DNA of 64,000 nucleotides, taken from contig NZ_CP187232.1 in assembly GCF_049674955.1 (NCBI RefSeq), forward strand, positions 1,798,001 to 1,862,000, given 5' to 3'. Positions 51,991 through 59,813 of this stretch are shown one piece after another; the first letter of the stretch is position 1; every line of letters starts with the position of its first letter. Both the position numbers and the translations under genes were made by a program. The notes under the pieces are model-generated. The model did not search any database and had not been told where the DNA came from. It was given only the letters and a program-made list of their open reading frames with translations. The DNA comes from Sphaerisporangium viridialbum. Its GTDB lineage: Bacteria > Actinomycetota > Actinomycetes > Streptosporangiales > Streptosporangiaceae.

Positions 51991-52021
51991 GGGGCCCGTC
52001 CGATGGGATCGGACGGGCCCC
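51991..52021. terminator. Bidirectional hairpin terminator
   Basis: A perfect 13-bp stem (GGGGCCCGTCCGA, 51991-52003) with a 5-nt loop sits between two convergent genes, 136 bp after the DUF6158-like stop and 23 bp after the ice-binding gene on the other strand. Confidence 0.8.
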
Positions 52022-52043
52022 GCGGTTATTTCACGACCTCACG

Positions 52044-53447
52044 TCATCCGGTGACGCCGACGTGCGGACGCGGCCGGTAATAGTGCCGGTGATGGTAGTG
52101 ATGGTGCATGCGCGGCTTCTTGTGAGCCTTGTAGTACACCTTGTGGTGGTGAACGGGGTGGTGCCCGGACCCGGCGTGGTAGCTGGAGTGGTGCCCGCCG
52201 CCCCCGCCCTCGTGGACCACGCCGTGCAGCGTGTGCAGGGTCTGGACGGTGACGAGGCGGCCGTGGTGCCGGTGGTGGTGGAACCGGTCCCTGCGGTGGT
52301 TCCTGAGGAGCCGGTTCTCGTCACGGTCGGTGGTGCTGACCTCCTTGTCCTCCTTGTCCTCCTTGCCCTTCTCGTCCTTGTCGCACTTCTGCTCGGCGGG
52401 GCAGGTGTGGTTAGGGCCGACGCGCAGCAGCAGGACCGACGATGTGCTGGGGTCCATCAGCGTCGTGCCCGGGTAGCCGGCGATGATCCGGCGCACGCCT
52501 TCCGCCAGGTTCGGCGAGGTCAGCGTGGCGCGTCCGTTCCCGTCGATCTGCGCCGCGCCCAGGCTGACGCCGTCACTGGTGAAGATGACCTGGCCGGTCG
52601 GAACGGTGCCGCTCCCGCTTCGCACCGTCGCGGTCAGGGTCAGCGGGCCCTGGGTCCCTATGGCCGTGCACGACGAGACCAGCGTCGTCGTGGTCGACCT
52701 GGCGCTCTGGCAGATGGGCCGGGTGACGGCGTCGGTGTCCAGGGTGACGGTGGTCTTGGCGAGAAGGCGGCCGTTCACGGTGGCGCCGGTGCCGACGGCG
52801 ATGGAGGCCAGCCCGAGGAGGCTTCCGGCGAACCTGGACGTCGCGCCCAGCGTGGCCGTGCCCGCGACCGCCCAGATGACGTTGCAGGCCTGGGCGCCGC
52901 CGGTGAGGGTCACCGTGCTGCCGGGCCCGGTGACGAGCGTCGAGGCCGACTGGAAGATGAAGACCGCGTTCGGGTCTCCCTGCGCGTCGAGGACCAGGTT
53001 CCCGTTGATGGTGAAGAAGCTCGAGGTGGAGTTGTAGACACCCGGCGTCTTCGTGGTGCCTCCCAGCTCACTCGCCACGGTGGCGGTGGCCGTACGGGTG
53101 GAGGCGTTGTTGTAGGCGGCGGTCAGGTCCGTCTGAGCCTGCCCGGCGGTCGCGTCGCCCGCGTGCATCGTTCCGGCGATGATGCCGGGCGGGAAGCCCA
53201 CCACTGTCGCGCTGGGGCTCTCACCGAGGTCTCCGGTGACGGACGTGGCCCCGGAGTTCGTGACGCCCGTTCCGGCCAGAACCGCGAAGTTCCCGGCCGT
53301 GCCGAGCGGGACCGGCGCTACGGCCGCGCTCGCCGTATGTGGTGTCGCGATGACGACTCCCATCGCGACCATCGCTGGGAGAGCCGCTGCCAGCAAGGAA
53401 CGGACGAAATGTCGTGGCCCGACGCGAGGCCGACTGGCATCTTTCAT
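52044..53447 (-). CDS. Secreted ice-binding (DUF3494) protein with Ig-like domain and His-rich tail
   Basis: A 467-residue exported protein. Signal peptide about 1-44. The DUF3494 beta-helix (about 46-240) shows LGTAGNFAVLAGTGVTNSG, TVVGFPPGIIAGTMHAGD, QTDLTAAYNNA, TPGVYNSTSSFFINGN-like text and NVIWAVAGTATLGA. A Big-type Ig domain follows (about 255-345). A Lys/Glu/Asp cluster precedes a tail of about 80 residues with some 25 His. Ice-binding DUF3494 proteins adsorb to ice or act as adhesins; the His tail could bind metal. ATG 53447 follows AAAGGA. It lies between GH48 and GH5. Confidence 0.85.
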   Translation of the reverse strand: MKDASRPRVGPRHFVRSLLAAALPAMVAMGVVIATPHTASAAVAPVPLGTAGNFAVLAGTGVTNSGATSVTGDLGESPSATVVGFPPGIIAGTMHAGDATAGQAQTDLTAAYNNASTRTATATVASELGGTTKTPGVYNSTSSFFTINGNLVLDAQGDPNAVFIFQSASTLVTGPGSTVTLTGGAQACNVIWAVAGTATLGATSRFAGSLLGLASIAVGTGATVNGRLLAKTTVTLDTDAVTRPICQSARSTTTTLVSSCTAIGTQGPLTLTATVRSGSGTVPTGQVIFTSDGVSLGAAQIDGNGRATLTSPNLAEGVRRIIAGYPGTTLMDPSTSSVLLLRVGPNHTCPAEQKCDKDEKGKEDKEDKEVSTTDRDENRLLRNHRRDRFHHHRHHGRLVTVQTLHTLHGVVHEGGGGGHHSSYHAGSGHHPVHHHKVYYKAHKKPRMHHHYHHRHYYRPRPHVGVTG

Positions 53448-53594
53448 AAAGCGGTCCTTTGCTTCTAGTATTGCTATGTGAAAACGCATTGCCGATGATG
53501 CGTCTCGAGATCCACCGTACTTACCGTTGGCGTCACTATCGTCATGCGACATGCGGAAGATTTAAATCCGGGCCCATCTGCGGATAAAAAGGAA

Positions 53595-53618
53595 ATGTCA
53601 CCCGCCGTCGGGTGACAT
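53595..53618 (-). terminator. Rho-independent terminator downstream of GH5
   Basis: A 10-bp perfect stem (ATGTCACCCG, 53595-53604, with 53609-53618) and 4-nt loop is followed on the minus strand by TTTCCTTTTT. With the hairpin at 53666-53696 it forms a double terminator between GH5 and the ice-binding gene. It could also act as an attenuator in the latter's leader. Confidence 0.75.
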
Positions 53619-53665
53619 TAGCGTTATTCCGGTGAAGCGTTTTTCGTCCGGCTCTGGTAATGAAA

Positions 53666-53696
53666 CGAGGGCGTGCCGGGTGTCGGCACGCCCTCG
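53666..53696 (-). terminator. Hairpin terminator after GH5
   Basis: A perfect 13-bp stem (CGAGGGCGTGCCG, 53666-53678, with 53684-53696) and 5-nt loop, 33 bp after the GH5 stop. Confidence 0.8.
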
Positions 53697-53729
53697 TCGG
53701 CGTCGGCGGGTCCGCTGGACCCTGACGCT

Positions 53730-55340
53730 CTACGAGCAGATGATGTTGGACGGTCCGGGGGTCGAGGGCCCGTTGGCGTTGAAGCCCACGACGACCGACT
53801 GCCCGGGCGCGAGGTTCGCCGCGTAGGTCGGGGCCTTCGCGGTGAAGGTGGTCCCGCTCTGCGTGACCGTGGCGTTCCATCCGCTGCTGAGGGTCACCCC
53901 GGACGGCATCGTCCACCTCACCGACCAGTTGTTCCAGCTCGCCGTGCCGTTGTTCTTCACGGTGAGCCCGGCCTGGAACCCGCCCGACCAGGAGTTCGTC
54001 ACCGCGTACGTCGTCCCGCAGGTGGTGGTCGGGGGCGGGGTGGGCGTCGGCGTGGGCGTCGGCGTGGGCGTGGGCGAGGGGGTGCCGCCCCCGCCTCCGC
54101 CGCCGCCCGTGGGCGGGATGAGGTACGGCTGCAGGATGCTCTGCTTGGCCTGGTCGACAGTCGCCCAGTCGTCCTTCAGGATGCCGCCGGTGTCACCAGA
54201 GTTGGGGTTCCAGGACCAGTAGGTGAAGGACATGCCGTTCACGCCGGTTCCGGTGTACTTCATCAGCTCCTGGAGCCAGATCTTGTCGGTGTTGCTGGCC
54301 AGCGTGGTGCCGAACTCGCCCATCATGATGGGCGCGATGTTCTGCTTGTACAGGTAGCCCCAGAACCGGTCCCAGATGGCGGGCATGTTCGCCGGGTACG
54401 CCGGGTCGTCGAACCACGTCTGGTGGAAGACCGAGGTGGCGTACTCGTGGGGGGAGTAGACGAGCCGGTTGGCCACGTTCAGCCGCACCGGGAATTCCCC
54501 GGCCTTGGAGAGGTTGCCGCCCCACCAGCCGCAGGGCTCGTCGGGGATGTTGTCCCAGACGTTGGCGTTGCCGCCGCTCGGGCAGCTCACGCCCTCCACG
54601 AAGATGAGCCAGTTGGGCTGCACCGACAGGATCGCGTTCCCCGCGCGCTCGGCGGCGAGCCGCCAGTCGCGGGCGGTGTCGCCACAGCCCCAGCAGGAGC
54701 CGGTGCTCTGCGGCTCGGTGCCGTCGGCGTGCGGCTCGTTGTGCAGGTCGGCGCCGATGACGGTGGTGTTGCCCGCGTAGTGCTGCGCGAGCGACTTCCA
54801 GTCGTTGATCCAGGTGCTCTCGGGGACCCCCGAGGTGTACCAGAGCGCGGTCTGCCCCGCCGAGGTGGGCCGGTGCCGGTCGAGGATGATGCGCATCCCC
54901 TTGGTCCCGGAGTACTCCACGACCTTGTCCAGGATCTGCATGGGCGACAGCCCGACGAGATCGGGGTTGCTGTAGGTGTTCACGCTGGTCGCGACCGCGC
55001 CGGGCTTGATGGCGTCGTCGGAGAACGGCACCCGGATCGTGTTGTAGCCGAGGCTCGCCATGAGGTCTAGCTGGCTCTTCCAGGGATTGTTCGCCCACAG
55101 GCCGTGGAAGGTCTTGTTGTCGGTCTCCATGCCGAACCAGTTGATGCCGGTCAGCCGGACGGTGGCGCCGGTACTGTCGACGATCTTGTTGCCGCTGGTG
55201 TGCAGGTAGCCCGTGCCGGTGCCGCCCGCCGCCTGGGCGGGGGCCGAGCCGAGCGTGACCGCCAGCGCGGTGGTGGCGGCGGTGGTGGCGACCACGGTGA
55301 GCGCGGCCTGCCACCTCCTGCCGCTCCATGCAGATTTCAT
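53730..55340 (-). CDS. Secreted GH5 endoglucanase with C-terminal CBM2
   Basis: A 536-residue exported cellulase. Signal peptide about 1-38. The GH5 domain (about 40-395) has the conserved Arg in LGYNTIRVPFSDD, acid/base Glu in GADLHNEPHAD, and nucleophile Glu in PIMMGEFGTTLAS. A Gly-rich then Pro-Thr linker leads to a CBM2 (about 435-536) with terminal Cys. It cleaves internal beta-1,4 bonds of cellulose. ATG 55340 follows GAAGGGC. A perfect CelR operator lies 244 bp upstream, and terminators follow. Confidence 0.95.
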   Translation of the reverse strand: MKSAWSGRRWQAALTVVATTAATTALAVTLGSAPAQAAGGTGTGYLHTSGNKIVDSTGATVRLTGINWFGMETDNKTFHGLWANNPWKSQLDLMASLGYNTIRVPFSDDAIKPGAVATSVNTYSNPDLVGLSPMQILDKVVEYSGTKGMRIILDRHRPTSAGQTALWYTSGVPESTWINDWKSLAQHYAGNTTVIGADLHNEPHADGTEPQSTGSCWGCGDTARDWRLAAERAGNAILSVQPNWLIFVEGVSCPSGGNANVWDNIPDEPCGWWGGNLSKAGEFPVRLNVANRLVYSPHEYATSVFHQTWFDDPAYPANMPAIWDRFWGYLYKQNIAPIMMGEFGTTLASNTDKIWLQELMKYTGTGVNGMSFTYWSWNPNSGDTGGILKDDWATVDQAKQSILQPYLIPPTGGGGGGGGTPSPTPTPTPTPTPTPPPTTTCGTTYAVTNSWSGGFQAGLTVKNNGTASWNNWSVRWTMPSGVTLSSGWNATVTQSGTTFTAKAPTYAANLAPGQSVVVGFNANGPSTPGPSNIICS

Positions 55341-55583
55341 CGGGTGCCCTTCATCAATGAGGCGAGGCGCGACGGCACCGCCGGGAGGCGTGGTGGTCGC
55401 GACCGGGTACGGCCGGGGCCGCCGGCGGTGGCCGGGTATGGCCGGGCCGCGCTCGTCATGCTTCGGCGCGCTTTTCCGGCACGTCAACCGCGACCGGAGC
55501 CGTTCCTCCGATGACCTGCGCGGACGTATGTAACTTTCATGCCGGCGACCGGTGCCGGGGCGGGCACTGGAGGGCCCAGAGGC

Positions 55584-55597
55584 TGGGAGCGCTCCCA
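55584..55597. promoter_or_regulatory. CelR/CebR operator of GH5
   Basis: A perfect TGGGAGCGCTCCCA palindrome upstream of the GH5 gene, matching the known CelR/CebR operator. Confidence 0.93.
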
Positions 55598-55664
55598 CCA
55601 ACGGGGTGCCGCCTGCCGGATGGGCAAGATCGTAGTCAGGAAGCCGTAGTCAAGAACATTCAGA

Positions 55665-55706
55665 AGGTCGCGGGACCCCTATTCATGAAAAGGGGTCCCG
55701 CGACCT
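55665..55706 (-). terminator. Strong hairpin terminator after the celR-kinase genes
   Basis: A perfect 16-bp stem (AGGTCGCGGGACCCCT, 55665-55680, with 55691-55706) and 10-nt loop, 46 bp after the kinase stop on the minus strand. Confidence 0.85.
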
Positions 55707-55751
55707 CAAGTGGAATGCGGCGGAAAAGTATTCGAATGAAGCGTCGATTTA

Positions 55752-57260
55752 TCAGGCCGCCTTCTGGAGCGCCGCGCCGATCAGGGTGAGCCCCCGATCC
55801 AGCTCGGCGTGGACCCCGGGTGTCAGGCCTCCCTCCCGCGCCCGGTCGTCCAGCTTCCTGCGCACGCCCTTCAGCCCTTCTCCGGGGTCGCCGAGCGACT
55901 GCAGGAGGTTGTGCACCACCTGCCGCAGGTCGAGCGCGACGTCGGCGCGGATCTCTCCGGTCGTCTCGCCCGCCGCGAGGGCCGCGTCGAACCGCCCCAC
56001 GGCCTGGGTGAGCGTCGGAAGGGCGCGCGTGCCGGCCGGGGCCGCCGTACGCTCCGGCTCGGCGGCGGGCGGGTCCGGCGAGCGCGGTGACCGCGAGGGT
56101 CCTGGCGACCTCGGCGGGGAGGACGCCTCCGGCTGGGACGCGGCGGTGGCGGGGGACCGGTCCGGCGCCTCGGATCCGCTCCCTTCCGAGATCGGCTCGG
56201 CGAGCGCGCCCGAGTGCCGGTCGGAGCTCTCCGGCGCCGGGGTGCCGCTCGGCCCCGCCTCGGTGGACCGGCTGCTGACCGCCGCCGCGACCGGCCCCGG
56301 CAGGTCAGGTTGTATCCACAGCAGGGCGGCGGTCCAGGTGGCCAGCGCGGCGACCGCCACGGAGGCCATCCGCGCCCGCCGCATCCACACGGCCGTCTCG
56401 CGGACGGCGGCGACCGAAGCGCTGAGCGACGCGGTGAGCGTCTCGGCCACGTGCTGCGCGCTCGGCCGGTCGCCAGGCTCCTGGGACAGGCAGCTCCTGC
56501 ACAGCTCGGCCACCTCGGGCGGCAGGCCGGGCACCCCGCTCGGCGCCGGCGGCGGGCCGGTGCGGCGGGCCGCCTCCAGCCCCTCCCAGGTGGTCTCAGG
56601 GTAGGGGTGGGCGGCGGTGAGCATCTCGAACAGCAGCACGCCGAGCGCGTACACGTCGACGGCGGGATGCACGCTGGCGCAGGTCAGGCGCTCGGGCGCC
56701 ACGTACGGCGGGGTGCCGAAGTCGGCCAGCCGCTTGTCGACCTGCTCGCCCACGAACGCCGCTATCCCGAAGTCGAGCAGCTTGGCGCCCTCGGGCGTGA
56801 GCAGCACGTTCTCGGCCGTGACGTCGCGGTGGACGATGCCGCGCTGGTGGGCGGCCGCGAGCACCAGGGCCACCCGGGCCCCGATGACCGCGGCCTCCCG
56901 CCAGGGCAGGGGCCCCTCGGTGATCCTCTCGGAGAGCGGGCGGCCGTCCAGCAGGCGCATCACGACGTACGCGGCGAGCCTGCCCCGGGCGGTGACCGTC
57001 TCGCCGTAGTCGTAGACCTCGATCGCGTCCGGATGGATCAGGCGGGCGGTCGCCCGCGCCTCCCTCCGGATGAGGTCGCGGCCACCGTGGTCGCCGCCGA
57101 CGCTGCCGTCCAGCACCTTGATCGCGACCGTACGGTGAAGCGACTGGTCGAACGCCCGCCAGATGGCGGACATCCCTCCCGACGCGATCTGCTCGACGAG
57201 CCGGTATCTGCGCGTGAGCACATCACCTTCCCGCATGCCTCCCGAATCAAGTTGATTCAC
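55752..57260 (-). CDS. Membrane Ser/Thr protein kinase
   Basis: A Hanks-type kinase of about 502 residues. The glycine loop is IASGGMSAIWRAF and the ATP lysine lies in VAIKVLDG. The catalytic loop reads VHRDVTAENVLL instead of HRDLKPxN, with Asp and Asn kept. DFGIAAF and GTPPYVAPERL follow. One membrane segment (about 300-325, ASVAVAALATWTAALLWI) separates it from an extracytoplasmic Ser/Pro-rich region and a helical C-terminus. The start is uncertain: GTG 57260, ATG 57236 (GGGAGG only 1 nt upstream) or GTG 57221. GTG 57260 overlaps the LacI gene end by 14 bp, indicating coupling. Confidence 0.88.
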   Translation of the reverse strand: MNQLDSGGMREGDVLTRRYRLVEQIASGGMSAIWRAFDQSLHRTVAIKVLDGSVGGDHGGRDLIRREARATARLIHPDAIEVYDYGETVTARGRLAAYVVMRLLDGRPLSERITEGPLPWREAAVIGARVALVLAAAHQRGIVHRDVTAENVLLTPEGAKLLDFGIAAFVGEQVDKRLADFGTPPYVAPERLTCASVHPAVDVYALGVLLFEMLTAAHPYPETTWEGLEAARRTGPPPAPSGVPGLPPEVAELCRSCLSQEPGDRPSAQHVAETLTASLSASVAAVRETAVWMRRARMASVAVAALATWTAALLWIQPDLPGPVAAAVSSRSTEAGPSGTPAPESSDRHSGALAEPISEGSGSEAPDRSPATAASQPEASSPPRSPGPSRSPRSPDPPAAEPERTAAPAGTRALPTLTQAVGRFDAALAAGETTGEIRADVALDLRQVVHNLLQSLGDPGEGLKGVRRKLDDRAREGGLTPGVHAELDRGLTLIGAALQKAA

Positions 57261-58254
57261 GGACCACCAGCTCCGTGGGCAGAATCGGGTTGCCGTGCGG
57301 CACCTCGTCCTCCGAGGTGATCGACATGAGCAGCATCCTGGCCGCCAGCACCGCGAGCTCCTCGACGGGCTGGCGGACGGTGGTCAGCGTGGGCGAGGTG
57401 TGCCTGGCGAGCGGGGCGTCGTCGAACCCGACCACGGCCACGTCGTCGGGCACCCGGCGTCCCGCGCGCCGCAGGGCCTGCATCGCCCCCGCCGCCATGG
57501 GGTCGGAGGCGGCGAAGACCGCGTCGAGGTGCGGCGAGCGCTGCAGAAGCCACTGCATGGCGTGCGCGCCCGACGCGTGGGTGAAGTCGCCGTACGCCAC
57601 AGGGACGTCGGTCATCCCGGCCGCGTTGAGCGTCTTGAGGAACCCGTCGAGGCGATCTCGGGCACCGGGCAGCGTCGGCGGCCCCGCGATCACCGTGATC
57701 GCCCGCCGGTTCGTCAGCAGGAGGTGCTCCGCCGCCTGGCGGGCTCCGTCGAAGTTGTCCATGTCGACGAAGGGCAGGTCGATGCCGTCCGGCGGGCGGC
57801 CCGCGCTCCGTACGGCGATGCCCGAGGCGGCCAGGGTGACCGCGAGGGGATGTCGCTCCCTGGCGCCCGCGAGCAGGACGCCGTCGAAGGATCCCGTCAC
57901 CAGCGGTGGCGCGGCGATCGTCGACGTCGCCGGTGTGGCGGTCATGACGACGAAGGGCACGCCGTAGCTGGTGAAGACCTCGTCCGCGGCGGACAGCAGT
58001 CGTGCGTAGAACGGTTCGGAGAACATGCGCTGGGTGTGCTCGCAGATCACCGCCGCGACAAGCTGGTCGGACCGCCGGGCCGAAGTCCCGCGGGGCGCGC
58101 GGTGCCGCACGTAACCCAGACGTGACATGGCGTCATGGACCTGGCGGCGGGTGGAGGTGCTCACACGGACGGATCCGGTGAGAACGCGTGAGGCCGTGGC
58201 GGGGGAGACCCCTGCTTCGGCTGCTACCTGGGCAAGCGTGGGCTGGTCAGCCAT
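57247..58254 (-). CDS. LacI family regulator, CelR/CebR-type cellulase repressor
   Basis: A 335-residue LacI/GalR protein. The N-terminal HTH and hinge are TLAQVAAEAGVSPATASRVL ... GYVRHRAPRGTSARRSDQLV. The remainder is the periplasmic-binding-like effector domain. CelR (Thermobifida) and CebR (Streptomyces) bind TGGGAGCGCTCCCA and release it on cellobiose. That sequence occurs upstream of GH48, GH5 and this gene itself, 38-51 bp before its start. Assignment as CelR-type therefore rests on both family and operators. ATG 58254 is the only reasonable start. The membrane kinase gene follows with overlap. Confidence 0.9.
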   Translation of the reverse strand: MADQPTLAQVAAEAGVSPATASRVLTGSVRVSTSTRRQVHDAMSRLGYVRHRAPRGTSARRSDQLVAAVICEHTQRMFSEPFYARLLSAADEVFTSYGVPFVVMTATPATSTIAAPPLVTGSFDGVLLAGARERHPLAVTLAASGIAVRSAGRPPDGIDLPFVDMDNFDGARQAAEHLLLTNRRAITVIAGPPTLPGARDRLDGFLKTLNAAGMTDVPVAYGDFTHASGAHAMQWLLQRSPHLDAVFAASDPMAAGAMQALRRAGRRVPDDVAVVGFDDAPLARHTSPTLTTVRQPVEELAVLAARMLLMSITSEDEVPHGNPILPTELVVREST

Positions 58255-58664
58255 CCGGCTTCCTCCGCTTTCAAGGTATATCGCGAAGGCGTGGGAGCGC
58301 TCCCATTACAATAACAGTATTTCTTGCGTGTCAACAGATGTTTCCGATAAATGTTCCACGCCGATCTGGAGGCGATGTTACGGACATATTCCAGTCGAAG
58401 AAAGGTCCCAGTCAGAGTTTCCTGGTGAAGTCGGGGGGCCGGGGCCCGCGAGCCGGGGCGGCGGGCGGAAGCGGCGGACCCCGGTCTGCCTGCTCAGCTC
58501 CGCCGGGCGGGGCGAGATGACCGGCGGTCGCCGGCCGCTCGTGTTACCGGGATGTTACCGAGGCCTCCCGTGCGGCCGGTCGATCCGGTCGGCAGCGGCC
58601 TGGGCGGTATGCCCGTCCTGGACGTCCTTCGTGGCGTCTGCCGGATTGCAGCCCGTTCGGCCGG
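58255..58664. promoter_or_regulatory. celR-like gene promoter region (410 bp)
   Basis: This gap contains the autoregulatory operator at 58292-58305. The remainder up to the LLM-type gene has no convincing gene. Two copies of GTTACCGRGA-like sequence near 58540-58560 are too weak to interpret. Confidence 0.6.
58292..58305. promoter_or_regulatory. CelR/CebR operator of the repressor gene (autoregulation)
   Basis: A perfect TGGGAGCGCTCCCA palindrome 38 bp upstream of the repressor ATG, in an AT-rich promoter-like stretch. This predicts negative autoregulation, as known for CebR/CelR. Confidence 0.93.
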
Positions 58665-59732
58665 TTAGTGCGCCGGCTTGTTCATGCCGTACGCGTCGGC
58701 GATCAGCTCGTACGAGCGGAGCCGCGCCTCGCCCCCGTGGACCCCGGTGGTGATCATGAGCTCATCCGCGCCGGTACGCTCGCGCAGCGCCTCGAGGCCG
58801 GCGCGCACGGTGGCCGGGTCGCCGTAGACGAGGTTCGAGAGCCAGTCGCTGACGAACTGCTGCTCGACCGGGCTGTAGGGATACGCCTCGGCCTCCTCCG
58901 GTGTGGGCAGCGGGGCGGGCTGCCCGCGCCGCAGCCGCAGCATGCCGAGCGCGCCCGTGCGCGCCCTGCGCAGCGCCTCCTCGGCCGTGTCCGCCGCCAC
59001 CGCGCCGACGCCGATCATCGCGTACGGCCGGTTGAGCACGCCGGACGGGGTGAACGCCGAGCGGTAGATCTCCAGGGCGGGCAGCGTGTTGGCCGCGCTG
59101 AAGTGGTGAGCGAAGGCGAACGGCAGTCCGAGCAGCCCCGCGAGCTGGGCGCTGAAGCCGCTTGAGCCGAGCAGCCAGATCGGAGGGCGTCCGGAGCCGG
59201 GGGCGCTCGCCTCGCCGGGGACGGCCCTGATGTGCTCGTACTGGTGCCCGGCCGGGTAGCTGTCGTCCAGGAAGGCGATGAGCTCGGCGAGCTGCTGGGG
59301 GAAGTCGTCGGCGTCCGGGGTGGCCGTACGGCGCAGCGCCCGGGCGGTCGCCTGGTCGGTGCCGGGCGCGCGCCCGAGCCCGAGGTCGACACGTCCTGGA
59401 TGCAGCGCGTGCAGGGTGCCGAACTGCTCGGCGATGATGAGCGGGGCGTGGTTGGGCAGCATGACGCCGCCCGAGCCCAGCCGGATCTCGCGGGTGCTCG
59501 CGCCGAGGTGGGCGAGGAGCACGGCGGGGGAGGAGCTGGCGACGCTCGGCATCCCGTGGTGCTCGGCCACCCAGAACCGGTGGTATCCCCAGTCCTCGGC
59601 CCGCTGCGCGAGCTCGGTGGTCGTCCGCAGGGCGTCGGCTGGGGTGTCGCCGTGGCCGACGGTGGCCAGGTCGAGGATGGAGAGCGGGACACTCGACTCG
59701 CCACGGGCGACACCACGGATCAGATCACTCAC
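58665..59732 (-). CDS. LLM class flavin-dependent oxidoreductase
   Basis: A 355-residue bacterial-luciferase-like TIM barrel. Family segments are SILDLATVGHGDT near the N-terminus, RFWVAEHHGMP, RIGLGSGGVMLPNHAP-type text (LGSGGVMLPNHAPLIIAEQF), RVDLGLGRAPGTD and PPIWLLGSSGFSAQLA. This is the MsnO8/YhbW-type subgroup using FMN, usually with a separate reductase. Substrate unknown. The GTG start at 59732 has no strong ribosome-binding site. It is 81 bp downstream of the sugar dehydrogenase gene on the same strand, with a hairpin between. Confidence 0.9.
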   Translation of the reverse strand: MSDLIRGVARGESSVPLSILDLATVGHGDTPADALRTTTELAQRAEDWGYHRFWVAEHHGMPSVASSSPAVLLAHLGASTREIRLGSGGVMLPNHAPLIIAEQFGTLHALHPGRVDLGLGRAPGTDQATARALRRTATPDADDFPQQLAELIAFLDDSYPAGHQYEHIRAVPGEASAPGSGRPPIWLLGSSGFSAQLAGLLGLPFAFAHHFSAANTLPALEIYRSAFTPSGVLNRPYAMIGVGAVAADTAEEALRRARTGALGMLRLRRGQPAPLPTPEEAEAYPYSPVEQQFVSDWLSNLVYGDPATVRAGLEALRERTGADELMITTGVHGGEARLRSYELIADAYGMNKPAH

Positions 59733-59780
59733 AGCCCGAACAACCCACCCTCAACAGCCGCTATTCCTGCCTCTCCCCAT

Positions 59781-59805
59781 CGGGTACGGCCATCGGCCGT
59801 ACCCG
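59781..59805 (-). terminator. Hairpin terminator after the sugar dehydrogenase
   Basis: A perfect 11-bp stem (CGGGTACGGCC, 59781-59791, with 59795-59805) and tight loop, 8 bp after the dehydrogenase stop on the minus strand. Confidence 0.75.
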
Positions 59806-59813
59806 GGAAGGCG

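Larger units (their letters stand above)
55341..55751. promoter_or_regulatory. GH5 promoter region and kinase terminator (411 bp)
   Basis: This gap holds the GH5 CelR operator (55584-55597), a GTAACTTTC near-match (55530-55538) and, nearer the kinase gene, its terminator (55665-55706). No gene was seen. Confidence 0.7.
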
